In this document: positions 8,267 to 16,592 of the stretch, piece after piece
Numbering within the stretch: position 1 is the stretch's first letter
Layout of the letters: every line of letters starts with the position of its first letter
Origin: Acidimicrobiales bacterium
Lineage (GTDB): Bacteria; Actinomycetota; Acidimicrobiia; Acidimicrobiales; Ilumatobacteraceae
DNA length: 41,284 nucleotides
NCBI GenBank assembly: GCA_025463415.1
Contig: JAOBWO010000472.1
Coordinates: 1-41,284, forward strand
Direction: 5' to 3'
Made by a program: the position numbers and the translations under genes
The notes under the pieces: generated by a model
The model's input: the letters and a program-made list of their open reading frames with translations, nothing else
Told to the model about the DNA's origin: nothing
Database searches by the model: none

Positions 8267-8575
8267 GTGGAGTTGAAGGCTGGAGCCAGGTTGCGCAGCG
8301 CGGTGTGCGCCACGGAGGTCATCGTGGTGCGCTCGTCGGGCAACGACGTCGATCTGCGTTGTGGTGGGCATCCGATGCTCCCGGCCAGCGAGCAGCGCGA
8401 TCCCGAGGCGACGCCCGATGAGGATCTCGCCACGGGCACCGCGATCGGCAAGCGCTACGCCGACGACGATCTCGGGATCGAGCTGCTGATCACCAAGCCC
8501 GGCACCGGCACGATCAGCGTCGATCGCGAGCCGATGGCGCTCAAGGACGCGAAGCCGCTCCCGTCGTCGGACTGA
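8267..8575 (+). CDS. Small conserved-looking hypothetical protein
   Basis: About 102 residues. It opens VELKAGARLRSAVCATEVIVVR, continues with a DVDLRCGGHPML segment containing a lone Cys and His, and ends KRYADDDLGIELLITKPGTG and LKDAKPLPSSD. Two strand-rich halves are joined by an acidic linker; there is no signal or membrane segment. It looks like a compact actinobacterial protein of unknown role. The ORF track starts at GTG 8243, but GGAG sits 7 bases before GTG 8267, so I prefer that start. Its last 35 bases overlap the tail of the convergent crotonase gene, and that neighbour is the only functional hint (acyl-CoA metabolism). Confidence 0.7.
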   Translation: MELKAGARLRSAVCATEVIVVRSSGNDVDLRCGGHPMLPASEQRDPEATPDEDLATGTAIGKRYADDDLGIELLITKPGTGTISVDREPMALKDAKPLPSSD

Positions 8576-9605
8576 TCTCGTCGATCAGCCCCCACTCCAG
8601 CGCCGTCGAGGCGCTGACCGGACTGCCGCACAGGGCCAGCAGCGCGCACCGTTGCCGCCCGATCCGGCGGGTGATGCTGACCGTTCCCCCAGCTCCGGGG
8701 ATCAGCCCGAGTGACAGCTCAGGCAGCGCGATGGCGCTGTCCGGGTGTGCGCTGACGTGGCCGGCGAACGCCGGCAGTTCGATGCCGGCGCCCATGCATG
8801 CGCCGTGGATGTGGACGCGGGTGCGATCGCTCAGCTGAGCCATCAACCGGGCCGGCGAGCGCGAGAGTCGCGTCACGTGCGCGTCCGCCGGATCGGCGAA
8901 GCTGCCGAACTCGCCGAGGTCGCCGCCGCTGCAGAACGAGGGGCCGTTGCCGCTCATCTCGATCCGCTGGATCGAATCGTCGACGACGGCGAGGGCGAGC
9001 GCTTCGCTGACCGCATCACGCATGTCCCGCCCGAACGCGTTGTGCCGCGCCGGTCGGTCGAGCACGATCCGCAAGGTGTCGCCGGAGCGAGATGCGATCG
9101 CTGCGGGACGGTTCGTGGGCGTGGCGGGTCGAAGTGTGTTCGCCGCTCGCCACGTGGCGAACTCGGCGCCTCCCTGCAGGGTCGAGTAGACCGCCGACTC
9201 CGACGCCAGCCCGTTGTCGATCGACAGTGCAGCGGTCGCACGCAGCAACACCGCCAGCGAGCGCGCGGCAACCGGGTTGTGCCCGACGGTGGCCAGCACG
9301 CCCGCCAGCAGAGGGTCGTCGTCGGCGAGCACGACGTCGAACAACCTCGGTGGATCCTCCAGCTGCTCGCCGCGACCGATGCCGATCACGACGATCGGGA
9401 GCGACCCGGCGTCGGCAACGGCGCCGAGCGCATCGGCGTCGTCGATCTCGACCACCACATGCGCGAGCCCGCCGGCCAGCTGCTCGTCGCTGAACGGCGA
9501 GCGGAGCAGCTCGAGCAGTTCGCGAGAAGTGATCAGTGCCGGTCCGATCCTCCCGAGACTATGTGTGCCGATGATGATGTTCCGGTGTTCCCCCCGGAAG
9601 ATCAT
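8541..9605 (-). CDS. Enoyl-CoA hydratase/isomerase (crotonase) family protein with extra N-terminal region
   Basis: A 354-residue protein. The crotonase domain occupies roughly the last 230 residues: LRIVLDRPARHNAFGRDMRDA, then SFCSGGDLGEFGSF (first oxyanion loop), HGACMGAGIELPAFAG (second oxyanion loop) and ALPELSLGLIPGAGGTVSITRRIG. Members bind acyl-CoA and hydrate, isomerise or hydrolyse it. In front lies about 120 residues not typical of the family (SRELLELLRSPFSDEQLAGG, VVVEIDDADALGAV), which may be a second, degenerate crotonase-like half. I take ATG 9605 as the start because no later Met fits. That puts the first 45 bases antisense to the start of the thioesterase gene, an unusual head-to-head overlap. 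The 3' end overlaps the small hypothetical gene. Confidence 0.82.
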   Translation of the reverse strand: MIFRGEHRNIIIGTHSLGRIGPALITSRELLELLRSPFSDEQLAGGLAHVVVEIDDADALGAVADAGSLPIVVIGIGRGEQLEDPPRLFDVVLADDDPLLAGVLATVGHNPVAARSLAVLLRATAALSIDNGLASESAVYSTLQGGAEFATWRAANTLRPATPTNRPAAIASRSGDTLRIVLDRPARHNAFGRDMRDAVSEALALAVVDDSIQRIEMSGNGPSFCSGGDLGEFGSFADPADAHVTRLSRSPARLMAQLSDRTRVHIHGACMGAGIELPAFAGHVSAHPDSAIALPELSLGLIPGAGGTVSITRRIGRQRCALLALCGSPVSASTALEWGLIDEISPTTGAASRP

Positions 9606-10431
9606 CTGCTCCGCGATCTCGGCATCGTGACGCACCGCGTGTCGCCCACCCGCACCCTCAGCGCCACCTCGCTGGACCCCTCCAAGCGGGACCGCACCGG
9701 ACGCCCGGCGGTCGGGTTCCTGTCCGCCTTGGTCGACATCAACGCCGCCCAGGTCGCGCTGCAGGCATCGCAGCCGCGATGGACCGCGACAGCGGCACTG
9801 TCTCTGCACGCCTCCGGGAGGGTCGCAGGGGGAACGCTCGTCTCGGACGCCCAGCTGGTTCGCCTCGGTTCCACCCCGATCGTCGTCCGCGCGTCGGTGC
9901 ACGATGCGGGCCGTGCGCAGCCCGACGAACTGCTGGACGCACTGGCGGACGACGGCGGGCTCGCCGTCGCCGCCATGCCGCGCATCGCATCAGCGGTGCT
10001 GACGTTCGGCCGCATCCCGGCGGAGGCATCGGTGGCGTCGGCCACCTACGACCCGGCGACGTCGCCGCCCCGGTCACGCCTCGAGTCGTCCGGCGCTTCT
10101 TGCGCCGAGCCGCTCGCGGAACGACTCGGCACCGTCGTCACACGGCCGGGAACGATCGAGATCGACCGGCCGCCTACACGCGCAACAGCTTCGGAACCGT
10201 GTTCGGCGGTGCCTACGGGATGTTGTTCCAGGCGCCGGCGAGTCGCTCGACTCCGGGCTCGTCGCAACGGATCCGGAGGTTCAGTACCTCAGCCAGACCG
10301 AGCTCGGCCCGGTCGTCGTCACCGCCGAGGTCGTGCGCGACGACCAGCACGGCGTCGTGTGCGATGTCGCCGCAATCGTCGGGGAGAAGGCGCTGAGCAT
10401 CGGCAGCGTCACGCTCGCCCGTCGCATGTGA
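9561..10431 (+). pseudogene. Two-hotdog acyl-CoA thioesterase, broken by two -1 frameshifts
   Basis: Three consecutive frames together make one thioesterase-like protein. The first, from ATG 9561, holds hotdog 1 (TGRPAVGFLSALVDINAAQ, TATAALSLHASGRVAGGT) and runs to PLAERLGTVVTRPGTIEID. Near 10170 sense moves one frame back and reads AAYTRNSFGTVFGGAYGMLF, the start of hotdog 2. Near 10232 it moves back again and reads AGESLDSGLVATDPEVQYL to SVTLARRM, ending at TGA 10429-10431. Both shifts equal one missing base, in CCGGCCGCC and GGCGCCGG. Coding quality is high in every piece, so sequencing or assembly error is at least as likely as a real pseudogene. If intact, it would hydrolyse acyl-CoA, matching the divergent crotonase. 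Confidence 0.8.
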
Positions 10432-10494
10432 ACGGCCCGGGAGCGGTGCACAACCCGGCACCGCTGCCCGCCACCTCCAGATTGTCGCAGGGGT

Positions 10495-10516
10495 GGGGGC
10501 TTGCCGCAAGGACCCC
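10495..10516 (+). promoter_or_regulatory. Rifamycin-associated element (RAE)-like inverted repeat
   Basis: Left arm GGGGGCTTGC and right arm GCAAGGACCCC flank a single central C at 10505, 62 bases before the rph-like start. This closely resembles the RAE that precedes rifamycin-inactivation genes in actinobacteria; I recall that consensus from memory as an inverted repeat of the GGGGCTTGC / GCAAG..CCC type. The element overlaps a possible -35 (TTGCCG) with TGTGAA about 18 bases further on. If it is an RAE, the gene is induced by rifamycins. Confidence 0.75.
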
Positions 10517-10577
10517 GATCGTGCTGTGAATGGTCGCTGTCGGCTCACGGCGGGCGACACATCGGAGGTCAAGAGAC

Positions 10578-13283
10578 ATGCGCACGTACTGGACGAATGC
10601 CGCCGGCGCGACCGTGTTGACGCTGCGGGATGTCGACCGGACGTCCGTTGCCAGGGTCGGTGGCAAGGGAGCCAACCTGGGCGAGCTGTCGCGGATCGAC
10701 GGCATCGACGTGCCGGCAGGTTTCTGCGTCACCACCGAGGCCTTCCGCCGGATCGTTGCGGCCGCTCCGTTCATCGACGTGCTGCTCGATCGCCTGTCGA
10801 ACCTGGCTCCGGATGACCCGGTCGCGGTTCGTGCCCTCAGCGCAGAGATCCGCGATGCGATCGTCGCTGTCGAGATCCCGTCCGGCATGGACGCGGCGAT
10901 CGCGGAGGCGGTCGCCGAGCTGGGCATCAACGCCGCCTACGCGGTGCGGTCGAGCGCGACGTCCGAGGACTCGCCGACCGCATCGTTCGCCGGTCAGCAG
11001 GACTCGTACCTGAACGTCGTGGGACTGCAGCAGATTCTCCGGCACGTCAGCCGGTGCTGGGCCTCGCTGTTCACCGAGCGAGCGGTCACCTACCGCATGC
11101 GCCGCGGGATCGACCCACGCACGGCAGAGATGGCCGTGGTCGTGCAGCGGATGGTGTTCCCCGATGCGGCGGGGATCATGTTCACCGCCGACCCGATCAC
11201 GTCGAACCGGCGGATCGCTGTGATCGAGGCGGGCTACGGCCTCGGTGAAGCGTTGGTCTCCGGGTTGGTCGACGCCGACGTGTTCGTGGTGCGCGATGGC
11301 GAGATCATCACCACGACCATCGGTCGGAAGCAGCTCGAGATCCGCGAGTCACCATCGGGCGGCACCGAGCATCGCGCCGTCGAGTTGCACCGTCAGGCGC
11401 AGCCATCGCTGACCGGCGCGCAGGTGCGGCGCCTCGCGCAGCTGGGCCGGCGGATCGAGACCCACTTCGGGTGCCCGCAGGACATCGAGTGGTGTTCGGT
11501 CGGTGACGTCCTCCACATCGTCCAGACCCGGCCGATCACCACCCTGTTCCCGATCCCCAGCAGCGCCGACGGCGCCAACCACGTGTACGTCTCCGTCGGC
11601 CATCAGCAGATGATGACGGATCCGATGAAGCCCTTGGGGCTCTCGCTCTGGCAGTCGATCGCGATGATCCCCATGCACGCGGCCGCCGGTCGGCTGTTCG
11701 TCGACGTGACGGCGCGACTGGCGTCACCTGCGACGCGTTCGGCAGTCATTGACGGCCTGGGCACGTCGGACCCGTTGATCGGGGATGCGTTGCGGGCCGT
11801 CGTCGATCGCGCCGACTTCATCGAGGAGCGCCCGGATGACGTACGCGGCGCGCCGGCGCCGGGCACCGCGCCGACCCCGATCCCCACCGATCCGGGGATC
11901 GTCTCGGCGTTGCGCGACCGCACCGAGGCGTCCATCGCTGAGGCGCGGCGCAGCATCCGGGGCAGGACGGGCGAAGCGTTGCTCGACTTCATCGTCGCGG
12001 ACGTCCAGGAGCTGAAGCACGTCCTGACGGACCCGCAGAGCATGCAGGTGATCGTGGCTGGGATGGATGCCACGGCGTGGCTGAACGAACAGCTGCAGGC
12101 GTGGCTCGGCGAGAAGAACGCCGCGGATGCGCTGGCTCGATCGGTACCCGGCAACGTCACATCGGAGATGGGGCTTGCGCTGCTCGACGTGGCCGACGCC
12201 GTCCGGCCCCATCCCGAGGTCGTGGCTTTCCTGCGCGACGTGCGCGACGGACGCGACGTGCATGGGGATGGCTTCCTCGATCAGCTGCCGATGCTGGCCG
12301 GCGGAACCCAGGCGCGAAACTCGGTCCTGGGCTATCTGGATGTCTACGGCATGCGTTGCGTCGGCGAGATCGACATCACCAGGCCGCGCTGGAGCGAGCG
12401 TCCGACGACGTTGGTGCCGCTGATCCTCGGCAACGTCGAGAACTTCGCGGCCGGAGAGGCGGAGCGGCGGTTCGCCGAGGGGCAGCGCGCTGCGGCGAGG
12501 AAGGAGGAGGAGATCCTGCAGCACCTCCGAGCGCTGCCGGACGGGGCGCGGAAGGCGGAGCAGGCGAAGCGGATGATCGATCGCATCCGCACGTTCATCG
12601 GCTACCGCGAGCACCCGAAGTACGGCATCGTCTGCCGCACCTTTCTGTACAAGCAGGCGCTGATGGCCGAGGCCGACCGGCTCGTCGCGGCGGGCATCGT
12701 CGGTGAGGCGGAGGACATCTTCTTGCTGACGCTGCAGGAACTGCACGAGGTCGTGCGCACGGGCGCACGCGTCGACGACGAGCTGATCCGCCGCCGTACG
12801 GCCGAGCACGCGTCGTATCAGGCGCTGACGCCGCCGAGGGTGCTGACGTCCGACGGTGAGGTCGTGGCAGGGTCCTACCGTCGCGGCGACCTGCCCGCGG
12901 GCGCATTGGCCGGACTGCCGGTCTCTGCCGGCACGGTCGAGGGGCGGGCCCGGATCATCCTCGACATCGCGGATGCCGACCTCGAACCCGGTGACATCCT
13001 CGTGACGGCGTACACGGATCCCAGCTGGTCACCGCTGTTCGTCGCGATCGCCGGGCTCGTGACCGAGGTCGGTGGGCTGATGACCCATGGTGCGGTGATC
13101 GCCCGCGAGTACGGCCTACCGGCGGTCGTCGGAGTCGAACATGCCACCCGGTTGATCCAGAACGGACAGCGCATCCGCGTCAACGGCACGGATGGCTTCG
13201 TCGAGATCCTCACCACCGGTCTGATGGTGCAAGCTGTCGAGGTGGAGCAGGGGGAGCAGACACCGACCGGTGAGGAGGCGTGA
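10578..13283 (+). CDS. rph: Rifampin phosphotransferase-like, PEP-synthase family
   Basis: A 901-residue protein with the three-part layout of rifampin phosphotransferase. The N-terminal ATP-grasp (about 20-320) has VGGKGANLGELSRIDGIDVP, AVRSSATSEDSPTASFAGQQ and DIEWCSVGDVLHIVQTRPIT. A long helical middle (about 325-760) is where rifamycin binds in known enzymes. The C-terminal swivelling domain has EVGGLMTHGAVIAREYGLPA with the phosphocarrier His. The enzyme moves the beta-phosphate of ATP onto the ansa chain of rifampin, inactivating it. PEP synthase itself has a different C-terminal barrel, so this is a better match. The start is ATG 10578 behind GGAGGT at 8 bases; the track's 10530 start is upstream noise. 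The RAE-like site supports the call. It is coupled to a DinB-type gene by TGATG. Confidence 0.85.
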   Translation: MRTYWTNAAGATVLTLRDVDRTSVARVGGKGANLGELSRIDGIDVPAGFCVTTEAFRRIVAAAPFIDVLLDRLSNLAPDDPVAVRALSAEIRDAIVAVEIPSGMDAAIAEAVAELGINAAYAVRSSATSEDSPTASFAGQQDSYLNVVGLQQILRHVSRCWASLFTERAVTYRMRRGIDPRTAEMAVVVQRMVFPDAAGIMFTADPITSNRRIAVIEAGYGLGEALVSGLVDADVFVVRDGEIITTTIGRKQLEIRESPSGGTEHRAVELHRQAQPSLTGAQVRRLAQLGRRIETHFGCPQDIEWCSVGDVLHIVQTRPITTLFPIPSSADGANHVYVSVGHQQMMTDPMKPLGLSLWQSIAMIPMHAAAGRLFVDVTARLASPATRSAVIDGLGTSDPLIGDALRAVVDRADFIEERPDDVRGAPAPGTAPTPIPTDPGIVSALRDRTEASIAEARRSIRGRTGEALLDFIVADVQELKHVLTDPQSMQVIVAGMDATAWLNEQLQAWLGEKNAADALARSVPGNVTSEMGLALLDVADAVRPHPEVVAFLRDVRDGRDVHGDGFLDQLPMLAGGTQARNSVLGYLDVYGMRCVGEIDITRPRWSERPTTLVPLILGNVENFAAGEAERRFAEGQRAAARKEEEILQHLRALPDGARKAEQAKRMIDRIRTFIGYREHPKYGIVCRTFLYKQALMAEADRLVAAGIVGEAEDIFLLTLQELHEVVRTGARVDDELIRRRTAEHASYQALTPPRVLTSDGEVVAGSYRRGDLPAGALAGLPVSAGTVEGRARIILDIADADLEPGDILVTAYTDPSWSPLFVAIAGLVTEVGGLMTHGAVIAREYGLPAVVGVEHATRLIQNGQRIRVNGTDGFVEILTTGLMVQAVEVEQGEQTPTGEEA

Positions 13284-14010
13284 TGGCCGAGGAGTTCTAC
13301 GGACGTGATCTCAGTGAGGCGGAGTTCTGGGGTGTCGATCTGGCGAGGGCGACGCCGCGCGACGTCAACATGACCGGTGTCCGGATGAAGAGCATCAGGC
13401 TGGTCGACGTCGACATCGATGGGTTCGTCGACGCGCTCGTCGTCAACGGGGTCGATGTCACCGGGTTCGTCAACGAGCACGACCGGTGGTACCCGCTGCG
13501 CGGCATGCTTCGGCCCACCGACGTCGCGGGCATGCAGGCCGCGCAGCGCGCGCTCGACGACACATGGGCCGCCACCGTCGCCCGCGCTCGAGGGTTGCAG
13601 GACGAGCAGTTCCACGAATCGGTGGGCGCGAGTGGTCGTTCGTCCAGACGCTGCGGCACCTCGTGTTCGGCGTCGACAAGTGGTTCGCCGAACCGTTGCT
13701 GGGCCAGGCCACGTTCCATGCGCTCGGCCTCGTCGACGGAGGTTCGCGTGAGCGCCCCTGGGTCGGCGTGGACCCCGATGCCCGACCCGGTCTCGACGAC
13801 GTCGTCGCGGTCCGTGACGAGCAATCCGCGCAGCTGAGGGCCTTCCTCGACGGCATCTCCGACGGTGACCTCGACCGCGCGGTCGAGGTGCTCGATGCCG
13901 GCACGGTGCCGATGTCCGAATGCATGTACACCGTCTTCGAGGAGTCCTTCGAGCACCATCGCTACGCCGTGCGCGACCTCGCCCAGCTCGAGGCAGAGCC
14001 GACCGCCTGA
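13283..14010 (+). pseudogene. DinB-type protein with pentapeptide-like N-terminus, one -1 frameshift
   Basis: The protein reads in one frame from ATG 13283 to about 13620 (DLSEAEFWGVDLARATPRDVNM, IDGFVDALVVNGVDVTGFV, then ALDDTWAATVARARGLQDEQFHESV) and continues one frame back as GGREWSFVQTLRHLVFGVDKWF to the stop at 14010. The first 55 residues look like a short pentapeptide-type strand ladder. The rest is a DinB four-helix bundle of the kind that binds a metal through His residues (TLRHLVF, FEHHRYAVRDL) and often uses mycothiol. A strong GAGGAGG site and overlap with the rph stop imply co-expression with it. The lost base lies in GGTGGGCGCG. As with the thioesterase, error versus true mutation cannot be decided here. 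Confidence 0.8.
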
Positions 14011-14021
14011 CCCGCCGACAG

Positions 14022-14027
14022 TAAGTT
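14022..14027 (+). promoter_or_regulatory. Possible -10 (TAAGTT) for leaderless CoA-transferase transcript
   Basis: TAAGTT ends 6 bases before GTG 14034, the leaderless spacing also seen before several other genes in this window. Confidence 0.35.
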
Positions 14028-14033
14028 GGGCGG

Positions 14034-15281
14034 GTGCCCGGGTGCCCCGACGAACGCGACCGCGACGTCGCCGATATCTCGGCGCGATGGGCGGCGTCCG
14101 GCGCGGCGGGCCTGTCGGGACGCCCCGATGGTCCAGCGCTCGACGTGCCGTGTGGCGTGATCGAGGTCGTCGAAGCGGCCGCGACGACGGTCCGCGACCT
14201 GACCGAGCGCGCCGGTCGGTGTGTCGCACTCGATGGCCTCGCGCTGCTCGGTGAGCGCGCGGCGCTGTCCGGCCTGGTCCGGCAGGGAGCGGTCAGCTGC
14301 GGCGGCGCGACCCGTCTGCTCCACGCCGCCGACGGCTGGCTGGCGCTGTCCCTGGCCCGAAGCGACGACATCGACAGCCTTCCCGCGTGGCTCGACGGTG
14401 CGCCCCCGCTTCCGGACGTTGCTGATGCCGAGTTGCTGTGGGCAGTGCTGGCAACGGCGGTGCGCAGCCGGCCCGTCGGCGAGCTGATCGAGCGCGCAAC
14501 ACTGCTCGGCATGCCGGTCGGCGGGTTCGGCGAGGTGGCCGAGGGGCCGACGACAGCGGTCGACGTCGTGCCGCTCGACGGGCAGGTGCCTCCGAAGCCG
14601 ATCGATGAGCTCGTCGTCGTCGATCTGTCGGCGCTGTGGGCGGGCCCGCTGTGCGCCGACCTGCTCGCTCGTGCAGGCGCGCGGTTGATCAAGGTCGAGA
14701 GCGCAGATCGCCCGGACGGGGCTCGCCTCGGAACACCGTTGTTCTTCGATCTGCTCCATGCCGGCCACGACAGCGTCTGCATCGACTTCCGCAGCGAGGC
14801 CGGCCGTCGCGATCTGCGGCGACTCATCCGGCGCGCGGACGTCGTGATCGAGGCGTCCCGCCCGCGCGCGCTCCGTCAGCTAGGCGTCGACGCAAACGCC
14901 ATCGACGGACCGCGGGTCTGGTTGTCGATCACCGCCCACGGCGCGACGGGGCTCGCCGCGCCGCGGATCGGGTTCGGAGACGACGCTGCAATTGCGGGTG
15001 GCCTGGCGACGCGTGACGAGCTCGGGCCGTGCTTCTGTGCCGATGCGATCGCGGATCCGCTCACCGGCATCGTCGCCGCGTCGGCCGTTCTGGAAGCGCT
15101 CGACCGTGGTGGGCGATGGCGGATCGAGGCGTCGCTGAGTCGCACGGCTCGGCTGGCGGCGGCCGGGCCGATGACGCACATCGCAGGATTGCAGCTCGCT
15201 GCGCCGCGAGCCCGGGAACCGCTCGGGACGGCCGCGCCGATGGGCCTGCACACCGACGCCGTGCTGGCCGCGCTCGGTTGA
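14034..15281 (+). CDS. CaiB/BaiF family (family III) CoA transferase
   Basis: A 415-residue protein. The clearest family segment is central, from about residue 190: VVVDLSALWAGPLCADLLARAGARLIKVES, followed by DFRSEAGRRDLRRLIRRADVVIEASRPRALRQLGVD and the CADAIADPLTGIVAASAVLEAL segment that carries the usual catalytic Asp region. Family III enzymes move CoA between carboxylic acids through Asp-bound mixed anhydrides. The first 185 residues look like the C-terminal part of the same fold moved to the front (CGVIEVVEAAATTVRDLTERAG, ADGWLALSLARSDD), a circularly permuted arrangement. The start is GTG 14034. It heads the amidohydrolase-aldolase block and probably activates an organic acid there; the substrate is unknown. 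Confidence 0.85.
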   Translation: MPGCPDERDRDVADISARWAASGAAGLSGRPDGPALDVPCGVIEVVEAAATTVRDLTERAGRCVALDGLALLGERAALSGLVRQGAVSCGGATRLLHAADGWLALSLARSDDIDSLPAWLDGAPPLPDVADAELLWAVLATAVRSRPVGELIERATLLGMPVGGFGEVAEGPTTAVDVVPLDGQVPPKPIDELVVVDLSALWAGPLCADLLARAGARLIKVESADRPDGARLGTPLFFDLLHAGHDSVCIDFRSEAGRRDLRRLIRRADVVIEASRPRALRQLGVDANAIDGPRVWLSITAHGATGLAAPRIGFGDDAAIAGGLATRDELGPCFCADAIADPLTGIVAASAVLEALDRGGRWRIEASLSRTARLAAAGPMTHIAGLQLAAPRAREPLGTAAPMGLHTDAVLAALG

Positions 15282-15319
15282 CCGGCGGGACCGGCCGCAG
15301 CCCACGGAGCAGGGGCGGC

Positions 15320-15325
15320 TACGGT
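15320..15325 (+). promoter_or_regulatory. Possible -10 (TACGGT) for leaderless amidohydrolase transcript
   Basis: TACGGT ends 7 bases before ATG 15333, with no ribosome-binding site between. The 51-base gap after the CoA transferase holds nothing else. Confidence 0.35.
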
Positions 15326-15332
15326 CACCCCG

Positions 15333-16592
15333 ATGTCCATCGATTTCGATGACCTCGAGAGGCGCGCCGGTTTCTTCGTCGGCAGCAAGCCGGCCACCGT
15401 CACGTTCCTTCCCGAACCGGATCGCCGCCGACGTCGGTACACACTGATCTCGGTCGACGACCACCTCGTCGAGCCGCCGCACATGTTCTCGGGTCGGGTG
15501 CCGGCCCGCTTCGCCGAGCTCGCGCCGCGCGTCCTGCTCGACGAAGCAGGCATGGAGTACTGGGCCTACGACGACAAGCGGCACTACAAGGTCGGACTGA
15601 ACGCAGTGGTCGGGCGGCCGCAGTCCGAACTGAGCTTCGAGCCCAGCCGCTTCGACGAGATGCGCAAAGGCGCATGGGACATCGACGCCCGGATCCACGA
15701 CATGGATCTCAACGGTGTGTACGCGTCGCTGAACTTCCCGTCCTCGTTGGCCGGCTTCGCGGGGCAGCGGTACCAGCTCGGCGTCAGCGACCCGGAGCTT
15801 GCCCTGGCCGTCGTGCGTGCCGCCAACGACTGGCACCTCGAGGAGTGGGCGGGTCGTCATCCGGGTCGGATCATCCCGGCGCAAGTCCCGTGGTTGCTGG
15901 ATCCGGTGGTCGGAGCCGCTGAGATCCGGTACAACGCCGCGCGGGGTTTCCGGGCCGTGACGTTCCCGGAACTGCCCGAGCGTCTGGGACTGCCGTCGCT
16001 GCACACCGGCTACTGGGATCCGTTCATGGAGGCGTGTGCCGAGACGGGCACGGTCGTGTGCCTGCACGTCGGCTCGTCGTCGTCGGCGCCGATGACGTCG
16101 TCGGATGCGCCGGCCGACACGATCGGCGTGCTGTTCTTCGGGTGGGCGATGTTCGCTGCGGTCGACTGGCTGTACTCGAAGCTGCCGGTGCGCTTCCCCG
16201 GCCTGAAGATCTGCCTCTCGGAGGGCGGCATCGGATGGGTCGCCGGGCTGATGGACCGGCTCGACCACGTCGGTCGGTACCAGGCGATGTACGGCACCTG
16301 GGAGGGCATCGACCTCACCCCGCGCGAGGTGTTCCAGCGCAACTTCTGGTTCTGCGCGATCGAGGACCCGTCCGGTCTCGACCACCGGCACCGGATCGGC
16401 ATCGACCACGTGATGCTCGAGTCGGACTACCCGCACCAGGACGGCACCTGGCCGGACACCCAGGAGATCATCCACGACCAGATCGGCCACTTCCCTGCCG
16501 ATGAGATCCGCAAGGTCACATGGGAGAACGCGTCGAAGCTGTTCGAGCATCCCGTTCCCCAGGCGATCCAGGACGATCCCGAGGCGTTCTGA
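15333..16592 (+). CDS. Amidohydrolase_2 (ACMSD-like) metal-dependent hydrolase/decarboxylase
   Basis: A 419-residue TIM-barrel metalloenzyme of the ACMSD-like amidohydrolase group. Visible landmarks are ISVDDHLVEPPHMF (the D-x-H variant of the first metal site), ARIHDMDLNGVYASLNFPS, VVCLHVGSSSSAP (His ligand), the FPGLKICLSEGGIGWVAGLMDR helix and HVMLESDYPHQDGTWP (late Asp ligand). Relatives decarboxylate aromatic or unsaturated acids or hydrolyse ring compounds. No signal peptide is seen. The start is ATG 15333 behind a leaderless-type -10. The stop overlaps the aldolase start as TGATG, so the two products are made together and probably act in sequence on one catabolic substrate. Confidence 0.9.
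   Translation: MSIDFDDLERRAGFFVGSKPATVTFLPEPDRRRRRYTLISVDDHLVEPPHMFSGRVPARFAELAPRVLLDEAGMEYWAYDDKRHYKVGLNAVVGRPQSELSFEPSRFDEMRKGAWDIDARIHDMDLNGVYASLNFPSSLAGFAGQRYQLGVSDPELALAVVRAANDWHLEEWAGRHPGRIIPAQVPWLLDPVVGAAEIRYNAARGFRAVTFPELPERLGLPSLHTGYWDPFMEACAETGTVVCLHVGSSSSAPMTSSDAPADTIGVLFFGWAMFAAVDWLYSKLPVRFPGLKICLSEGGIGWVAGLMDRLDHVGRYQAMYGTWEGIDLTPREVFQRNFWFCAIEDPSGLDHRHRIGIDHVMLESDYPHQDGTWPDTQEIIHDQIGHFPADEIRKVTWENASKLFEHPVPQAIQDDPEAF

Noticed and set aside
6697-8451. 584-codon minus-strand ORF
   Set aside because: Shadow of the HisC-like gene; no domain pattern.
10578-13283. Calling this gene PEP synthase (ppsA)
   Set aside because: The C-terminus is a short swivelling His domain (THGAVIAREYGLPA) without the PEP synthase barrel, and an RAE-like site precedes it.
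12875-14827. 650-codon minus-strand ORF
   Set aside because: Crosses three plus-strand genes with clear motifs; Ser/Arg/Pro-rich.
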